From Anomaloglossus baeobatrachus (taxonomy: Eukaryota; Chordata; Amphibia; Anura; Aromobatidae), in NCBI RefSeq assembly GCF_048569485.1, contig NC_134354.1:686304637-686368636 (forward strand): a DNA stretch of 64,000 bases. The letters are read 5' to 3'. Of this stretch, positions 46,925 to 58,469 are shown one piece after another (the first letter of the stretch is position 1; every line of letters begins with the position of its first letter). The position numbers and the translations under genes were made by a program. The notes below the pieces were generated by a model that ran no database searches, had not been told where the DNA came from, and saw only the letters and a list, made by a program, of their open reading frames with translations.

Positions 46925-47752
46925 AAAAATAATCCTGATTATGGCTCTTCTATCTGCTTGCAAGAAAAAAGAATCCTGATTATAGCTCTTCTATCTGCTT
47001 GCAAGATTTGGTGGAGAACATTAGTGCATGTCCTCATTTTCTCCTGTCTCGACTACTGCAACCTCCTGCACTCTGGCCTCCCTTCCAACACTCTTGCACC
47101 CCTCCAATGTATCTTATACTCTGCGGCCCGACTAATCCACCTCTCCCCCCGCTATTCCCCGGCCTCGCCACTCTGTCAATCCCTTCATTGGCTTCCCATT
47201 GCACAAAGACTCTAGTTCAAAACACTAACCATGATGTGCAAAGTCATCCACAACCTGTCTCCTCCATACAACTGTGACCTTGTCTCTTGGTACTTATCTG
47301 CAGGCAACCTCAGATGCTCACAATATCTCCTTCTCTACTCCTTTCTTATCTCCTCTTCCGACAATCGCATACAAGATTTCTCCCGTGCCTCCCCCATACT
47401 TTGGAACTCTCTACCCCAACATATCAGACTCTCAGCTACCATGGAAAGCTTCAAAAGGAACCTGAAGACCCATCTCTTCCGGCAAGCCTACAACCTAAAA
47501 TAACCCTCAGACCAGAACAGCACTGTGCAAGCAGCTCTGTCCTCACCTACTGTATCCTCATCCATCCTTGAACACTGTGGCCCCTCGTGGGCAGGGTCCT
47601 CTCTCCTCCTGTACCAGTCTGTTTTTGTAATGTTCATGATTGTTGTGCTTGTTTTTTATCTATACCCTTTTCACTTGTAAACAGCCATGGAATAAATGGC
47701 ACTATAATAATAATAATAATAATTATAATAATAATAAATAATAATAATAATG
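46925..47752 (+). mobile_element. L2-like LINE, heavily 5'-truncated
   Basis: Carries the C-terminal end of the RT ORF, the 3' UTR ('tcgtgggcagggtcctctct'), the 3' hairpin (47681-47703) and a TAA-type tail. The RT remnant reads [15 protein letters not shown] and [12 protein letters not shown], then an in-frame TAG at 47212-47214, then LSPPYNCDLVSW to HLFRQAYNLK. A short near-duplicate of 'tcttctatctgcttgcaag' lies at its left edge (46945, 46986). Confidence 0.8.
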
Positions 47753-47872
47753 TTTGTCCTCGCTGGTATTCCATAGTTTCTAGAACATGGCTACCTATCC
47801 TCTGATTTTTTTCTGTCCATAAGGAGAGCCTTTGCTTCATTTTAAACAACATTGATTTTTTTATTAGCGACA

Positions 47873-48705
47873 TGTAACGCCTGGTCCCACCAGACCCCGG
47901 GGGGGAGCTCTCCCTCACATCTGCCCAGTCCCAGCATGGCTCCCACGTGCACTCCTGGTCCCAGTCCCAGGCAGCGAAGGCCTTCCTCTTACCTGTCCCA
48001 TGGCTCTGCAGACGCTGCTCCTGCTCCCAGGCCTGCTGCAGCCTCTTCCTGTCTCCCGTCCTCACACAGAATTGCAGTAAGTGACTCTAGGCTGCGCACG
48101 AGGCCACGCCCCCTTTCTTAAAGTGGTATGCCCCGTTTTCTGGAAGTGACCTCAGAGGTCACCTGTTACCTAATGGGTATTTAGGTTCACCTCCCCCGGC
48201 AGCAGGCGCCCGAGCAACACTTCTACTTGAGCTCTGCTAGTGTTCAGGCCCCTTTGTACTTCTGTTACCTGTTTGTTATCTGCCCGTTACTAATACTCTA
48301 TCTCACCGTAGTGCCGTCTGTACCTTCCAGCCATACCCGCAGTGGACGTCACCAGCCATACCCGCAGTGGACGTCACCAGCCATACCCGCAGTGGACGTC
48401 ACCAGCCATACCCGCAGTGGACGTCACCGGCCATACCCGCAGTGGACGTCACCGGCCATACCCGCAGTGAACATCTCCGGTACCACACCCGTGTTCTGCC
48501 TGCTGCAGACGTCGTACCCAAGCTACACCTGGTCGTACAGAGACTCCTACCACCGGTTCCTGGCTGCTGTGCATTTAGGCATTCTGGGGAGGCGCCGCAC
48601 AATCCCTGTACAGGGGTTCGCTGTTGGTCGCCTTCTCAGGGGAGTCCGGTGCACAGTCCAGTGGGTCCACCTCCGGCCGCTCGCCGGTCCCCGGTGAGCG
48701 TAACA
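47873..48705. mobile_element. Solo LTR
   Basis: 833 bp from TGTAACGCCTGGTCCC to GGTGAGCGTAACA, flanked by the 5-bp direct repeat CGACA (47868-47872, 48706-48710). It contains a 25-bp tandem repeat (48327-48480). The ends resemble those of the 5235-5973 LTR. The open frames over it are chance. Confidence 0.85.
48327..48480. repeat. 25-bp tandem repeat, six copies
   Basis: 'ccatacccgcagtggacgtc' + 'accag' repeats at a 25-base period from 48331. The later copies have 'ccgg' for 'ccag'. It lies within a solo LTR. Confidence 0.9.
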
Positions 48706-48777
48706 CGACATCATTAACCCTTTTGAGATTCACAGCGGGTACATAATCTGCCTGATACAATGTGTTCACAGCCTGCT

Positions 48778-48806
48778 CTGACAAAGGAACCCGAGAGTTC
48801 CGAAAC
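48778..48806 (+). other. Hammerhead-ribozyme-like core (candidate)
   Basis: CTGACAA, then a 5-bp stem GGAAC/GTTCC with the loop CCGAGA, then GAAAC. One conserved core base differs from CUGANGA. No convincing stem I was found, so activity is doubtful. Confidence 0.3.
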
Positions 48807-49169
48807 GTGTAAGGAAGTGCGGTTCTTTCCAGTCACCGTACCTGTTTGTGTGACTTTTTTCTGCACTGTTAGGTATAAGTTTGTTATTTAGTTTTTTTAT
48901 ATTTTTCCAAAGCTGAACAAGTGAAACCTAACGATTATATATCGCATATAGGACTATAATCACCTTTGTATGTTCTTTTTCATTGATAGGCTAAATAAAA
49001 TTGTTTCCTCATTTTTAGCGCAATGATAATTTTCCATTGATCTATTTCCTTTTAATCGTTTGCATATTGGACAGGTGTGCACATTACTGTTTGCAGCTTT
49101 CCTTTCCTTTTTTATTTTTTTACAAGGATAATGAAGCAGTTACAGCTGCGCGGAGACCGGTAAGTATAA

Positions 49170-49607
49170 GGCTATGTGCCCACGGGAGTTTGTACCTGCG
49201 GATATATCCGCAGGTACATCCGCAGGTTTCCCGCTGCTGCTCGCCGGAATCCGCAGCTATTTTTAGCTGCGGTAGTACAGCGAAATAGCTGTGGTAAACC
49301 TGCGGACATTCGTGCGGCTTACCTGTGGATTTCCCGGCCACTATCTCCATAGTGGAGTGCCGGGAATTCCACAGGTAATTCCGCAGAAATAATTGACATG
49401 CAATTACGTGTGGCTGCGGGACATCCGCAGCATGTTCCGCAGCCGCACGTATCCGCAGCATGGACACAGCACTCCCCATGTCCCATAGGATAACATGGGG
49501 AGAGTCTGTACATGCTGAAACCTGCAGATTTATCTAGAAAATCCAGAAAATTCCCGGATTTTCCCGCAGATAAATCCGCAGGTTTAATCTCCCATGGGCA
49601 CATAGCC
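49170..49607. mobile_element. MITE, 'GGCTATGTGCCCAC' family
   Basis: Ends GGCTATGTGCCCACGGGAG and CTCCCATGGGCACATAGCC, with TAA at 49167-49169 and 49608-49610. The interior is rich in 'ccgcag' and 'ctgcgg'. Confidence 0.85.
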
Positions 49608-49610
49608 TAA

Positions 49611-50650
49611 AGCACTTGCTCTAATCCCTCTATCCCTTCTAACACTATTTTTAATTGCCTGATTTGAGTCCCTATAGACTTATATGGGGACCTGTGTCCG
49701 GCTAGATATCTGAGATCAATTTCGGGCCCGAACCAGGTTGGTTTTTTTTAACCCGCTTTGACCCGCCAATCCCGGGTATCTGCGAGTCCGCCCGTCACTA
49801 CCTCTTACCTCTAACTCTTACCTCTCCCAATAGGATATCTTCCGCTTTTCCAGGTTTCTGTATGTCCATAAATAGGAAGATTTGACATTTCCAACACTGT
49901 ATCAATCTTTATGAGATATATGATGGTGGCATTATTGGTGGTCACGCAGATTAGACAAAATTTGTAATAAATTGACAGAAGAGTTTTAAATCAAGGAAAG
50001 CTTTTAGATGAATAATTGGAATATGTTTAATGAACAAATATTTTTCATTTTTAGTCTTATTTTCTAATGGGCAATTGGCACAATAGACATCTACAGCAAA
50101 CAGCTTCATCAGACCCCAGAAAATGCAATGAATGCAGTGGAGTTGAAGAACTCAATGTGACCTTGTTTCCCCGAGTCCTGGAGTATTCAGAACCCCTGCA
50201 ATAAAACTGTCTGTAGGAAGGTGAAAAGTCTAAGCCAGAAATACCAAGGAATGACATTTTTTCTTTTCTTCTTTTTGGTATTTTATCAGATTTTGCTCTG
50301 GTTGACTCCCCCGTTTGTTGGTTTGTTACGTGAGATTACAAGATGCAGTTGAGTCTGCCAGATATGTACCAAAAAGACAGAGGCTAGGGAGGGATCAAGA
50401 AAAATGAGAAGAGAACAAAGATGCATTGCATACTCCCAAACCTCCCCTGGTACAAACAGTGATCTGGTGGTAAGCGCTTGTGTGACCCAAAACATCTGTG
50501 GCAAAGGGCAGTAAAACAGTTGGATAGACAATTTTCTACTGAAGGATTGTGAAAGACAGCCGACAGATGACCAGCGAGAGCATGCATTTACTTACTATTT
50601 TTGCTTGTTTATTTTTTTATTTCTTTTCATTGGGTTCTTCTATATAAAAA
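49611..50650. other. Intergenic, no gene recognised
   Basis: About 1 kb with no known repeat or gene. Confidence 0.4.
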
Positions 50651-50652
50651 TA

Positions 50653-51177
50653 CACTCCTCATCATTGAAATTGCAACATCAAGAAGGAAAATTTGTGAAA
50701 TTATGAAAATCACAGGATGGATAGACATGTTAATGATATGCAAATAATGACTAATTGGGAACAAAATTTGCTAAAAATTTTGCTGATGCTACTGTGAGAA
50801 GCTTGTGTAGTGTAAACTTGCTACTATGTCCCCAACTTGTCTCATATCAAGCACTTCTGTAATGTGGTTAGTCGGTAATTGGAAAGGGAGCTGCCAGCAG
50901 TGGATCTTGATGATTTGACCAAATGCATTCAGTGTGGAAAAAGATTCCTCAGACAACCATTAATAAATAAATTGATATCTGCTAAAGTGCGTAAGTGCAT
51001 GTATTCTGAGTGTGGCACTCATACTCGATGCTGAATAAATTGCGATGTTTTGAAAAATGTGTTTTCCCTTTTATATAATTGACAGATCATTTACATGCCT
51101 ATCCATCCTGTGATTGCCATAAATCCACAATTTATTCTTCTTGATGTTTGAATTACAATTTTACAAGTGAATATGTG
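50653..51177. mobile_element. Tc1/mariner-derived non-autonomous element
   Basis: Flanked by TA. The left 'attgcaacatcaagaaggaa' is mirrored by the right 'attcttcttgatgtttgaat'; 'caggatggatagacatgtta' mirrors 'catgcctatccatcctgtg'. No transposase. Confidence 0.65.
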
Positions 51178-51364
51178 TAGTTTAGATATTTTAAGAAACC
51201 TTCAAAATCCATGAGAATTTTTTAAAGAGCAGCAGATATGCTGCACAATATTCTGTAACTGTCCGATTCAATTCACACTTTGTATTTTTACTTCCAGTTC
51301 TGGAGGGAGATGGCATTAATGATCCCATTGTGCCTTTCCTTGTTAGCAAAATTTCCGACCTTAA

Positions 51365-51767
51365 AGAGGTTGTCCACTACTTTAATATTGATGGCCTATC
51401 CTTAGGATTGGTTGTCAATATCTGATCGGTCGTAGTCCGACACCGCACACCGCCGATGAGTTGCTCTTGGTGCCACCGCCGGCACTGGGTGGCTCGAAAT
51501 GCTCAGTTTCAGACCTGCCTTGTCTTCTGATAGCAGCTGACTACTGCACATCCGCCTCCTAGTGATTTGAATGGGAGGTTGATGTGCAGTACCCGGCCAT
51601 GGCCACTATCAATTGACAGGGCAGCTCCAGAACAGAACATTTCCAGTTGCCACCGACACCGAGGACAGCTGATTGGTGGGGGTGCCAGGTGCCGGACCAT
51701 AGCTGATCAGACATTGATCACCTGTACTAAGGATAGGCCATCAATGTAAAAGTAATGGACAACCGCT
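51365..51767. mobile_element. T2-type MITE
   Basis: TTAA before (51361-51364) and TTAG after. Ends AGAGGTTGTCCACTACTTT and AAAGTAATGGACAACCGC; the inner 'ggcctatccttagga' mirrors 'taaggataggcc'. Confidence 0.75.
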
Positions 51768-51787
51768 TTAGCACTAGATCTCTCTTA

Positions 51788-52341
51788 GGGGTACTTTGCA
51801 CATTGCGACATCGCTAGCATCGGCTAGCGATGCCGAGCGCGATATTACCCGCCCCTGTCGCACATACGATATCTTGTGATAGCTGCCGTAGCGAACATTA
51901 TCGCTACGGCAGCTTCACACGCACTTACCTGCCCTGCGACGTCGCTCTGACCAGCGACCTGCCTCCTTCCTAAGGGGGCTGGTCGTGCAGCGTCACAGCG
52001 ACGGCAGGCGGCCAATAGAAGCGGAGGGGCGAAGATGAGCAGCACGTAAACATCCCGCCCACCTCCTTCCTTCCGCATAGCCGGTGGAGGCAGGTAAGGA
52101 GATGTGTGCTGCCACAGGAACGAGGAACAACATCGTATCTCCTATTGGTGCCACATTATGAAAATGACCGACGCTACAAAGATCACCGATTTTCGACGCT
52201 TTTGCGATTTATCACTTTTGCGTTTATCAGCGCATCTAGGCTTTACACGTTGCGACGTCGTTACCGGCGCTGGATGTGCGTCACTTTCGATTTGACCCCG
52301 ACGATATCGCAGTAGCGATGTCGCAGCGTGCAAAGTACCCC
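51788..52341. mobile_element. MITE, 'CTTTACACG' family
   Basis: Ends GGGGTACTTTGCACATTGCG and CGCAGCGTGCAAAGTACCCC, with TTA at 51785-51787 and 52342-52344. The shared internal block is 'ccgcccacctccttccttcc'. Confidence 0.85.
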
Positions 52342-52344
52342 TTA

Positions 52345-53073
52345 GACCTGCAAGTCAGCACAATGAAACGCTGCATGCTAGATTCTTTCTAGTAGGATTA
52401 TAGGGCTAATCTTCTGTCGGATAGAAATGACAGGTGTCATATATGGGTCTATTGTGCCCATCAAGCAGTCATTTTTTTCACAGACAGATGGAACAGATCT
52501 TATGACTGATGCAGGTGATCCAATTCCTGTAGGATTTGTCATGATCTGTTTGTTTTATCAGTGAGGTCAGTAGGTGACCAATTGAAAAACATACCCGAAT
52601 TGATAAAAATATACAATCTGTTTTTCAATGTTTAGTTTAATTGTTGAGATAAAAAATAAATTCTGCTAGAAACAAATGAGAACCCAGCCGGAGGGTACAG
52701 CCACACTGGGGCACCTGTCACTGAATATTGGCATACGACGATACAGCCATTTACACTGCACGGTTACTGTGAGATCGCATTCCTAGGAGCGCTCATTTCC
52801 CAATAATCATGCCATCTAATGAGGCTGTCGACTCAATGAATATCAGATGAAACGATCTTTTGTGCTGCACAGAAGATCATAATTCTCAGCAGCACATCAT
52901 CCTTTATAAACAAGACTCGCACTGCCAAGAACAATGGCACCCTATGAGCACAGACGGTTTTATTACAGAGCCTTCAGTGCTAGATTGGCCTGTGTAAACA
53001 GGCTATTAAACGATAGCTGACCAGCAAACGAGCATGATGCCCATTGGCCATCGTTTAATGTTGGGCATCGCCG
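52345..53073. other. Intergenic, no gene recognised
   Basis: No gene or recognised repeat. Confidence 0.4.
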
Positions 53074-53076
53074 TTA

Positions 53077-53448
53077 GGGCTCATGCGCACGTAACTGCAG
53101 AATATTCTGCAGTGATTCGACAACACATGTGCGCGTCAGAAACACTTCATAATGAATGCAGTTATTTTGTGTAAAAAAGCCGATTTCATGCGCTCTGGAT
53201 GCTGCCCCCACCATAGACAGAGTGCAAGCTGCATCCAGAGCACACAAATAATTGACATGCTGCTTTTATGAACGCATGGATTTGGGTAAAAATTTTAGAA
53301 CCCAAATCACTGTGATCATAAAAGCATTGTGCGCACGTATCATGCACAATTTTCATAGATCGTGCAGGGGACGCAGGACACATGCGTTTACGCTGCAGTG
53401 CAATACGCAGCGTAAATGCATGTGAGTACGCAACATGCGCATGAGCCC
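53077..53448. mobile_element. MITE, 'GGGCTCATGCGCA' family
   Basis: Ends GGGCTCATGCGCACGTAAC and GCAACATGCGCATGAGCCC, with TTA at 53074-53076 and 53449-53451. It abuts the next MITE through the shared TTA. Confidence 0.8.
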
Positions 53449-53451
53449 TTA

Positions 53452-53845
53452 GGCTGGAGTCACAGGAGTGTATGGCATATGATGTGATGTTAATGACCCT
53501 CGGCTCAGGATCTGCTGCGAATGTCATTATACTGTGATACGATCCTGCGATCAGATCACAGCTGTGGAGGACAGGGAGGGATTAATCTCTACATCTCCTC
53601 CATTGTTAGCCTGTGTGTATATTGCACTGCACTTGGATGTCATCTGAGTGCAGTCCAATGTTTCACTCGCACCCTTAGATTTGTACGGGTGCAAGTGATC
53701 CGAGACTCACAGACAATCACAGCATGCTGCAATTTTTTCCTCAGTCCAGTTATGGTTGAAGCATTGTCCTTTATGGGGCCGAGTGCAATGCGAGATCTTC
53801 TCGCATTGCACTAGTGCGATTCATACGCCAGTGTGACTACTGGCC
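53452..53845. mobile_element. MITE, 'GAGTCACA' family
   Basis: Ends GGCTGGAGTCACAGGAGTG and CCAGTGTGACTACTGGCC, with TTA before and TAA after. Same family as 14510-16010. Confidence 0.75.
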
Positions 53846-54133
53846 TAACAAACATTCACCATTACAACTACCTTTATTCTGTGCACATAGAATATCGTAT
53901 TATTGGCAGCAAATCTCCTGTTTACATGGGGTGAAGCACTGCTAATAACATTGATTTTTATTCCAGCATAAAAATCATCGCATCCAACAAATTAGCATTT
54001 TGTTCTTTTGTAATTTGATTGCCAACTTGTTTAGATGGGCATCCGATAGTTGGAATAGAACATTGTTATGCTTATTTGCCAATTAAAGACTTATCTAGAT
54101 GCACCATTAAGGCCTCTATACACATTAGACTAA

Positions 54134-55003
54134 AGGCCCCGTCACACTAAGCAACATCGCTAGCAACATCGCTGCTAACGAACAACTTTTGTGACGTTGC
54201 TAGCGATGTTGCTGTGTGTGACATCCAGCAACAACCTGGCCCCTGCTGTGAGGTCGTTGGTTGTTGCTGAATGTCCTGGGCCATTTTTTAGTTGTTGCTG
54301 TCCCGCTGTGAAGCACAGATCGCTGTGTGTGACAGCGAGACAGCAACAACTAAATGTGCAGGCAGCAGGAGTCGGCTTCTGCGGAGGCTGGTAACCAATG
54401 TAAACATCGGGTAACCAAGAAGCCCTGTCCTTGGTTACCCGATATTTACCTTTGTTACCAGCCTCCGCCGCTCTCACTGTCAGTGCCGGCTCCTGCTCTG
54501 TGCACATGTAGCTGCAGGACACATCGGGTTAATTAACCCGATGTGTGCTGTAACTAGGAGAGCAGGGAGCCAGCGCTAAGCATTGTGCGCTGCTCCCTGC
54601 TCTGTGCACATTTAGCTGCAGCACACATCGGGTAATTAACCCGATGTGTGCTGTAACTAGGAGAGCAGGGAGCCAGCGCTAAGCGGTGTGCGCTGCTCCC
54701 TGCTCTCTGCACGTGTAGCTCCGTGCACTGGTAACCAAGGTAAATATCGGGTTGGTTACCCGATATTTACCTTAGTTACCAAGCGCAGCATCTTCCACGC
54801 GGCGCTGGGGGCTGGTCACTGGTTGCTGGTGAGCTCACCGGCAACTCGTGTAGCGACGCTCCAGCGATCCCTGCCAGGTCAGGTTGCTGGTGGGATCGCT
54901 GGAGCGTCGCAGTGTGACATCTCACCAGCAACCTCCTAGCAACTTACCAGCGATCCCTATCGTTGTTGGGATCGCTGGTAAGTTGCTTAGTGTGACTGGA
55001 CCT
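54134..55003. mobile_element. PIF/Harbinger-like MITE, complete
   Basis: Ends AGGCCCCGTCACACTAAGC and GCTTAGTGTGACTGGACCT, with TAA at 54131-54133 and 55004-55006. 870 bp. Its internal palindromes, centred on TTAATTAA, match the element at 1-735. Non-coding. Confidence 0.85.
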
Positions 55004-55052
55004 TAACTTCGGGCAAATCTGCTAATATTTTTGGGCTCAGCCGACAGTCTCA

Positions 55053-55902
55053 GGCCACGTGCACACGTTGAGTTTTTGGTGAGTTTTTTACCTCAGTATG
55101 TGTAAGTCAAAACCAGGAGTGGGTAAAAAATACTGAAGTGGTGCCCGTTTTTCTATTATACTTTTCCTCTGACTGTTCCACTCCTGGTTTTGTCTGACAA
55201 ATACTGAGGTGAAACATCCAAAATTCAATGTGTAAACATGGCCTGATACAGCTGGAATATACCACTCAGGCCATGTGCACACATTGAGTATTTGGTCAGT
55301 TTTTTACCTCAGTATGTGTAAGCCAAATCCAGGATTAAGTAAAAAATGCAGAAGTGGTGCCCGTGTTTCTTTTATAGTTTTCCTCTGATTTTTCCACTCC
55401 TGGTTTTGTCTGACAAACACTGAGGTAAAAAAACTCACCAAATACTCAACATGTGCACATGGCCTTAGTGGTATATTCCAGCTGTATTAGGCCTCGTGCA
55501 CACGCTGAGTATTTGGTGAGTTTTTTACCTAAGTATTTGTCAGACAAATCCAAGAGTGGAAGAATCAGAGGAAAGTATAATAGAAACTTGTGTACCATTT
55601 CTGTATTTTTCACCCACTCCACGTTTTAGCTACAGATACTAAGGTCAAAAACTCACCAAATACTCAACATGTGCACATGGCCTTAGTGGTATATTCCAGC
55701 TGTATTAGGCCTCGTGCACACGCTGAGTATTTGGTGAGTTTTTTACCTCAGTATTTGTAAACCAAGACTAGGAGGGGGTAAAAAAACACAGAAGTGATGC
55801 CTGTGTTTCTTTTATACTTTGCCTCTGATTGTCCCACTCCTGGTTTTGTCTGACAAATACTGAGGTAAAAAACTCACAAATACTCAAGGTGTGCACGAGG
55901 CC
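55053..55902. repeat. Chain of four palindromic elements with 25-base linkers
   Basis: Four copies (55053-55243, 55269-55464, 55490-55682, 55708-55902), each about 195 bp and self-complementary, begin GGCC.CGTGCACAC or GGCCATGTGCACAC and end with the mirror. Linkers at 55244-55268, 55465-55489 and 55683-55707 are 25 bases. The first is the reverse complement of the other two. Confidence 0.85.
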
Positions 55903-55908
55903 TAATAC

Positions 55909-57180
55909 TTATGGGAGCCTTGCAATTCTCCCCTGACAAATGATGTCAGGGGAGATTAGGATCTGGCGTGTCCAGTTTTGCACTGCTGATGCTTTTGTTT
56001 TCGGCTATCTTGTAGAAAACATAAGAGTGGTTGTCAGAGGGAGCGATTCTGTGTATGGAGAGGTTGGGAGAGATATCTGCCAGCCGAATGTTCAGCCAGT
56101 AGCTATCTATTGTGTTTGGGGTCCTGTAATGTGAAGCACCAGTCCACCTTGTGTGGTATTTCCACGCAGCGTGCCCATAGGAAACTGCCAAGCTCATGGT
56201 GGCACCCTCCACTGCCATGCTTCTCAGTGTTTGGTGAATCAGTCCTACTTCAAGGGGTCCTCCATATATGACGGCCAGTTAGCATTCCATTACAAAACAT
56301 TTAAATTATCAAAAGAACATTTCCATTTTTTTCTTATAAAATAAATGCTAAAGAATGTCATTGATGGTAATTGTTGAAAAAAATGTGTATGACAGCAAAA
56401 CAATACAATGCAAAAATATCATTGTGAACAAGAGTAGAGATGCTTTTTAGCTATGTGACTCAACGAGTATTGACCATCCAATCACTTTTTATTCCTGCCA
56501 TTTTCAGTCTGAACCAGGACTTGCTGTGTCTTGTAGTTATACCAATGGAGGGTCACATTTCTTTTTATCTAAGCCTGAATCAGCAGGTGAAGCTTTATAT
56601 AAACCTTTTCCATCTAACCAGGTTACAATATGTGAATGTTTTCCATTCAATCACTCATGTTATACCATGTTACAACCACTTTTTATTTATATGATATTTA
56701 TATTTTTATTATGCCTTTTTATTATAGATCTTAGTCATTATATCAGCTTCACATTAGAACAGCTTTGAGCTTTGTAACAAGTCACATCTATCATTCTGTT
56801 GCTGTATGTAAACAATAATATAATCCCAGTGTAGCAGGAAAGCTATCTTTCCCATACTCTACTACCCATATACTAGCATGTTCTAATACCTGCTGCTCAT
56901 GAACAATAGCTGAGACCAGAGTGTCTGCTAGGGCGAGGCTAGAAGACCCCACTGAATAACCCCATTGTTACAGGATGGGGTCATGACCGAGAAAATGCTA
57001 AACTAACCTGCTGCCAAAGGTTGCCAATTTTCTTTAAACATTTATTGGCCTGATTTTCCCAAGGAAAACATTGAGTGTCCGCTCCTTCTCCAAATGCCCC
57101 AATGTGTTATGGTACCATATATTAGTGCATCATTTATAAATTGTCACATTTTAGCCTTTCTATCTCCTTCGCAGAAAGAA
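55909..57180. other. Intergenic, no gene recognised
   Basis: No gene or known repeat identified. Confidence 0.4.
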
Positions 57181-57226
57181 ACGAGAAAACAATAAAAATA
57201 TATATACCGTTTCTGTCTATATATGT

Positions 57227-57266
<40 letters not shown>

Positions 57267-57282
57267 GTGTATGTGTTTGTGC

Positions 57283-57334
<52 letters not shown>

Positions 57335-57337
57335 ATG

Positions 57338-57368
<31 letters not shown>

Positions 57369-57540
57369 ATGTGTATATACAGTATGTGTGTGTGTGTATA
57401 TGCACATATATCTGCACACATACACTCACACACTTATTTGGATGGATGATAGATAGATACTGTAGGTAGATAGATAGATAGATAGATAGATAGATCAGTA
57501 TTTAAATATTTATATCTATCCATCGCTATATATTTATACC
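57181..57540. repeat. Compound (GATA)/(TA)/(TG) microsatellite
   Basis: GATA tract at about 57232-57264, (TA)n at 57285-57330, TG/TATG tracts to about 57415, and GATA again at 57462-57495. Confidence 0.95.
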
Positions 57541-57588
57541 TATGTATACATATGCATAATTTATAGAAATAATCACTATATATATTTA

Positions 57589-57785
57589 TAGATTAAAGAT
57601 TTGGTATCACCAGAATCAGTCCTTCATTATCCCACTGTATTGTATTTTTAGTGGGGATGGGGAGTCTTTAGTTTTTTCCTGCCTTTCTGTATTATATTTA
57701 TTCCCTCCCCTAAAAAAAAAAAAGCTGAAATAATAGACTGAGGGATAAGGAAGGACTGATACTGGTGATACCAATCTTTAATCTA
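57589..57785. repeat. Foldback repeat
   Basis: 'gattaaagatttggtatcac' at the left and 'gtgataccaatctttaatc' at the right frame arms that also mirror 'cagtccttc' and 'gaaggactg'. Probably a small MITE. Confidence 0.7.
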
Positions 57786-57847
57786 TTCACAGCATATATA
57801 GTGTCCTTATTTTAACTACAGGAAATATAAATGGGATTGGTTCATTT

Positions 57848-57849
<2 letters not shown>

Positions 57850-57908
<59 letters not shown>

Positions 57909-57932
57909 GATATAGATAAAAGAAAGCGAGAG

Positions 57933-57967
<35 letters not shown>

Positions 57968-58066
57968 ATAAAGAAAGAAAAGAGATCGATAGAAAGATAG
58001 ATAATAGATAGATAGATAAAAGAAAGGAAGAAAGAATAAAGAAAAGAGATAGATAGAAAGATAGGT

Positions 58067-58145
<79 letters not shown>

Positions 58146-58465
58146 CATAGATAGGCAGATAGAGCGATAGATAGATAGATAGATAGATAGAAAGAAAGAC
58201 AGAAAAATAAATAGATAGATAATAAAGAGGTAGATAAATTGATAGATAGATGATATAGATAAAAGAAGAAAGCGAGAGAGAAAGAAAGAAAGTGCGAAAG
58301 AAAGAAGAAAGAAAGAAAAGAGACAGATAGAAAGATAGGTGATAGATAGATAGATAGATAGATAATACATAGATAGGCAGATAGAGAGATAGATGGAAAG
58401 ACAGAAAAATAAATAGATAATACAGAGGTAGATAAATTGATAGATAGATAGATAGATAGATAGAT
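57850..58465. repeat. (GATA)n/(GAAA)n compound array
   Basis: GATA and GAAA tracts, with a duplicated sub-block: 'gatataga taaaagaa' patterns recur at about 57909 and 58251. The long frames of repeated LSIYLSIY are artefacts. Confidence 0.95.
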
Positions 58466-58469
58466 GTGA

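Larger units (their letters stand above)
47753..49169. other. Unclassified repeat host around a solo LTR
   Basis: 47753-47867 and 48711-49169 flank the solo LTR. The right part has a hammerhead-like core at 48778-48806. No gene. Confidence 0.3.
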
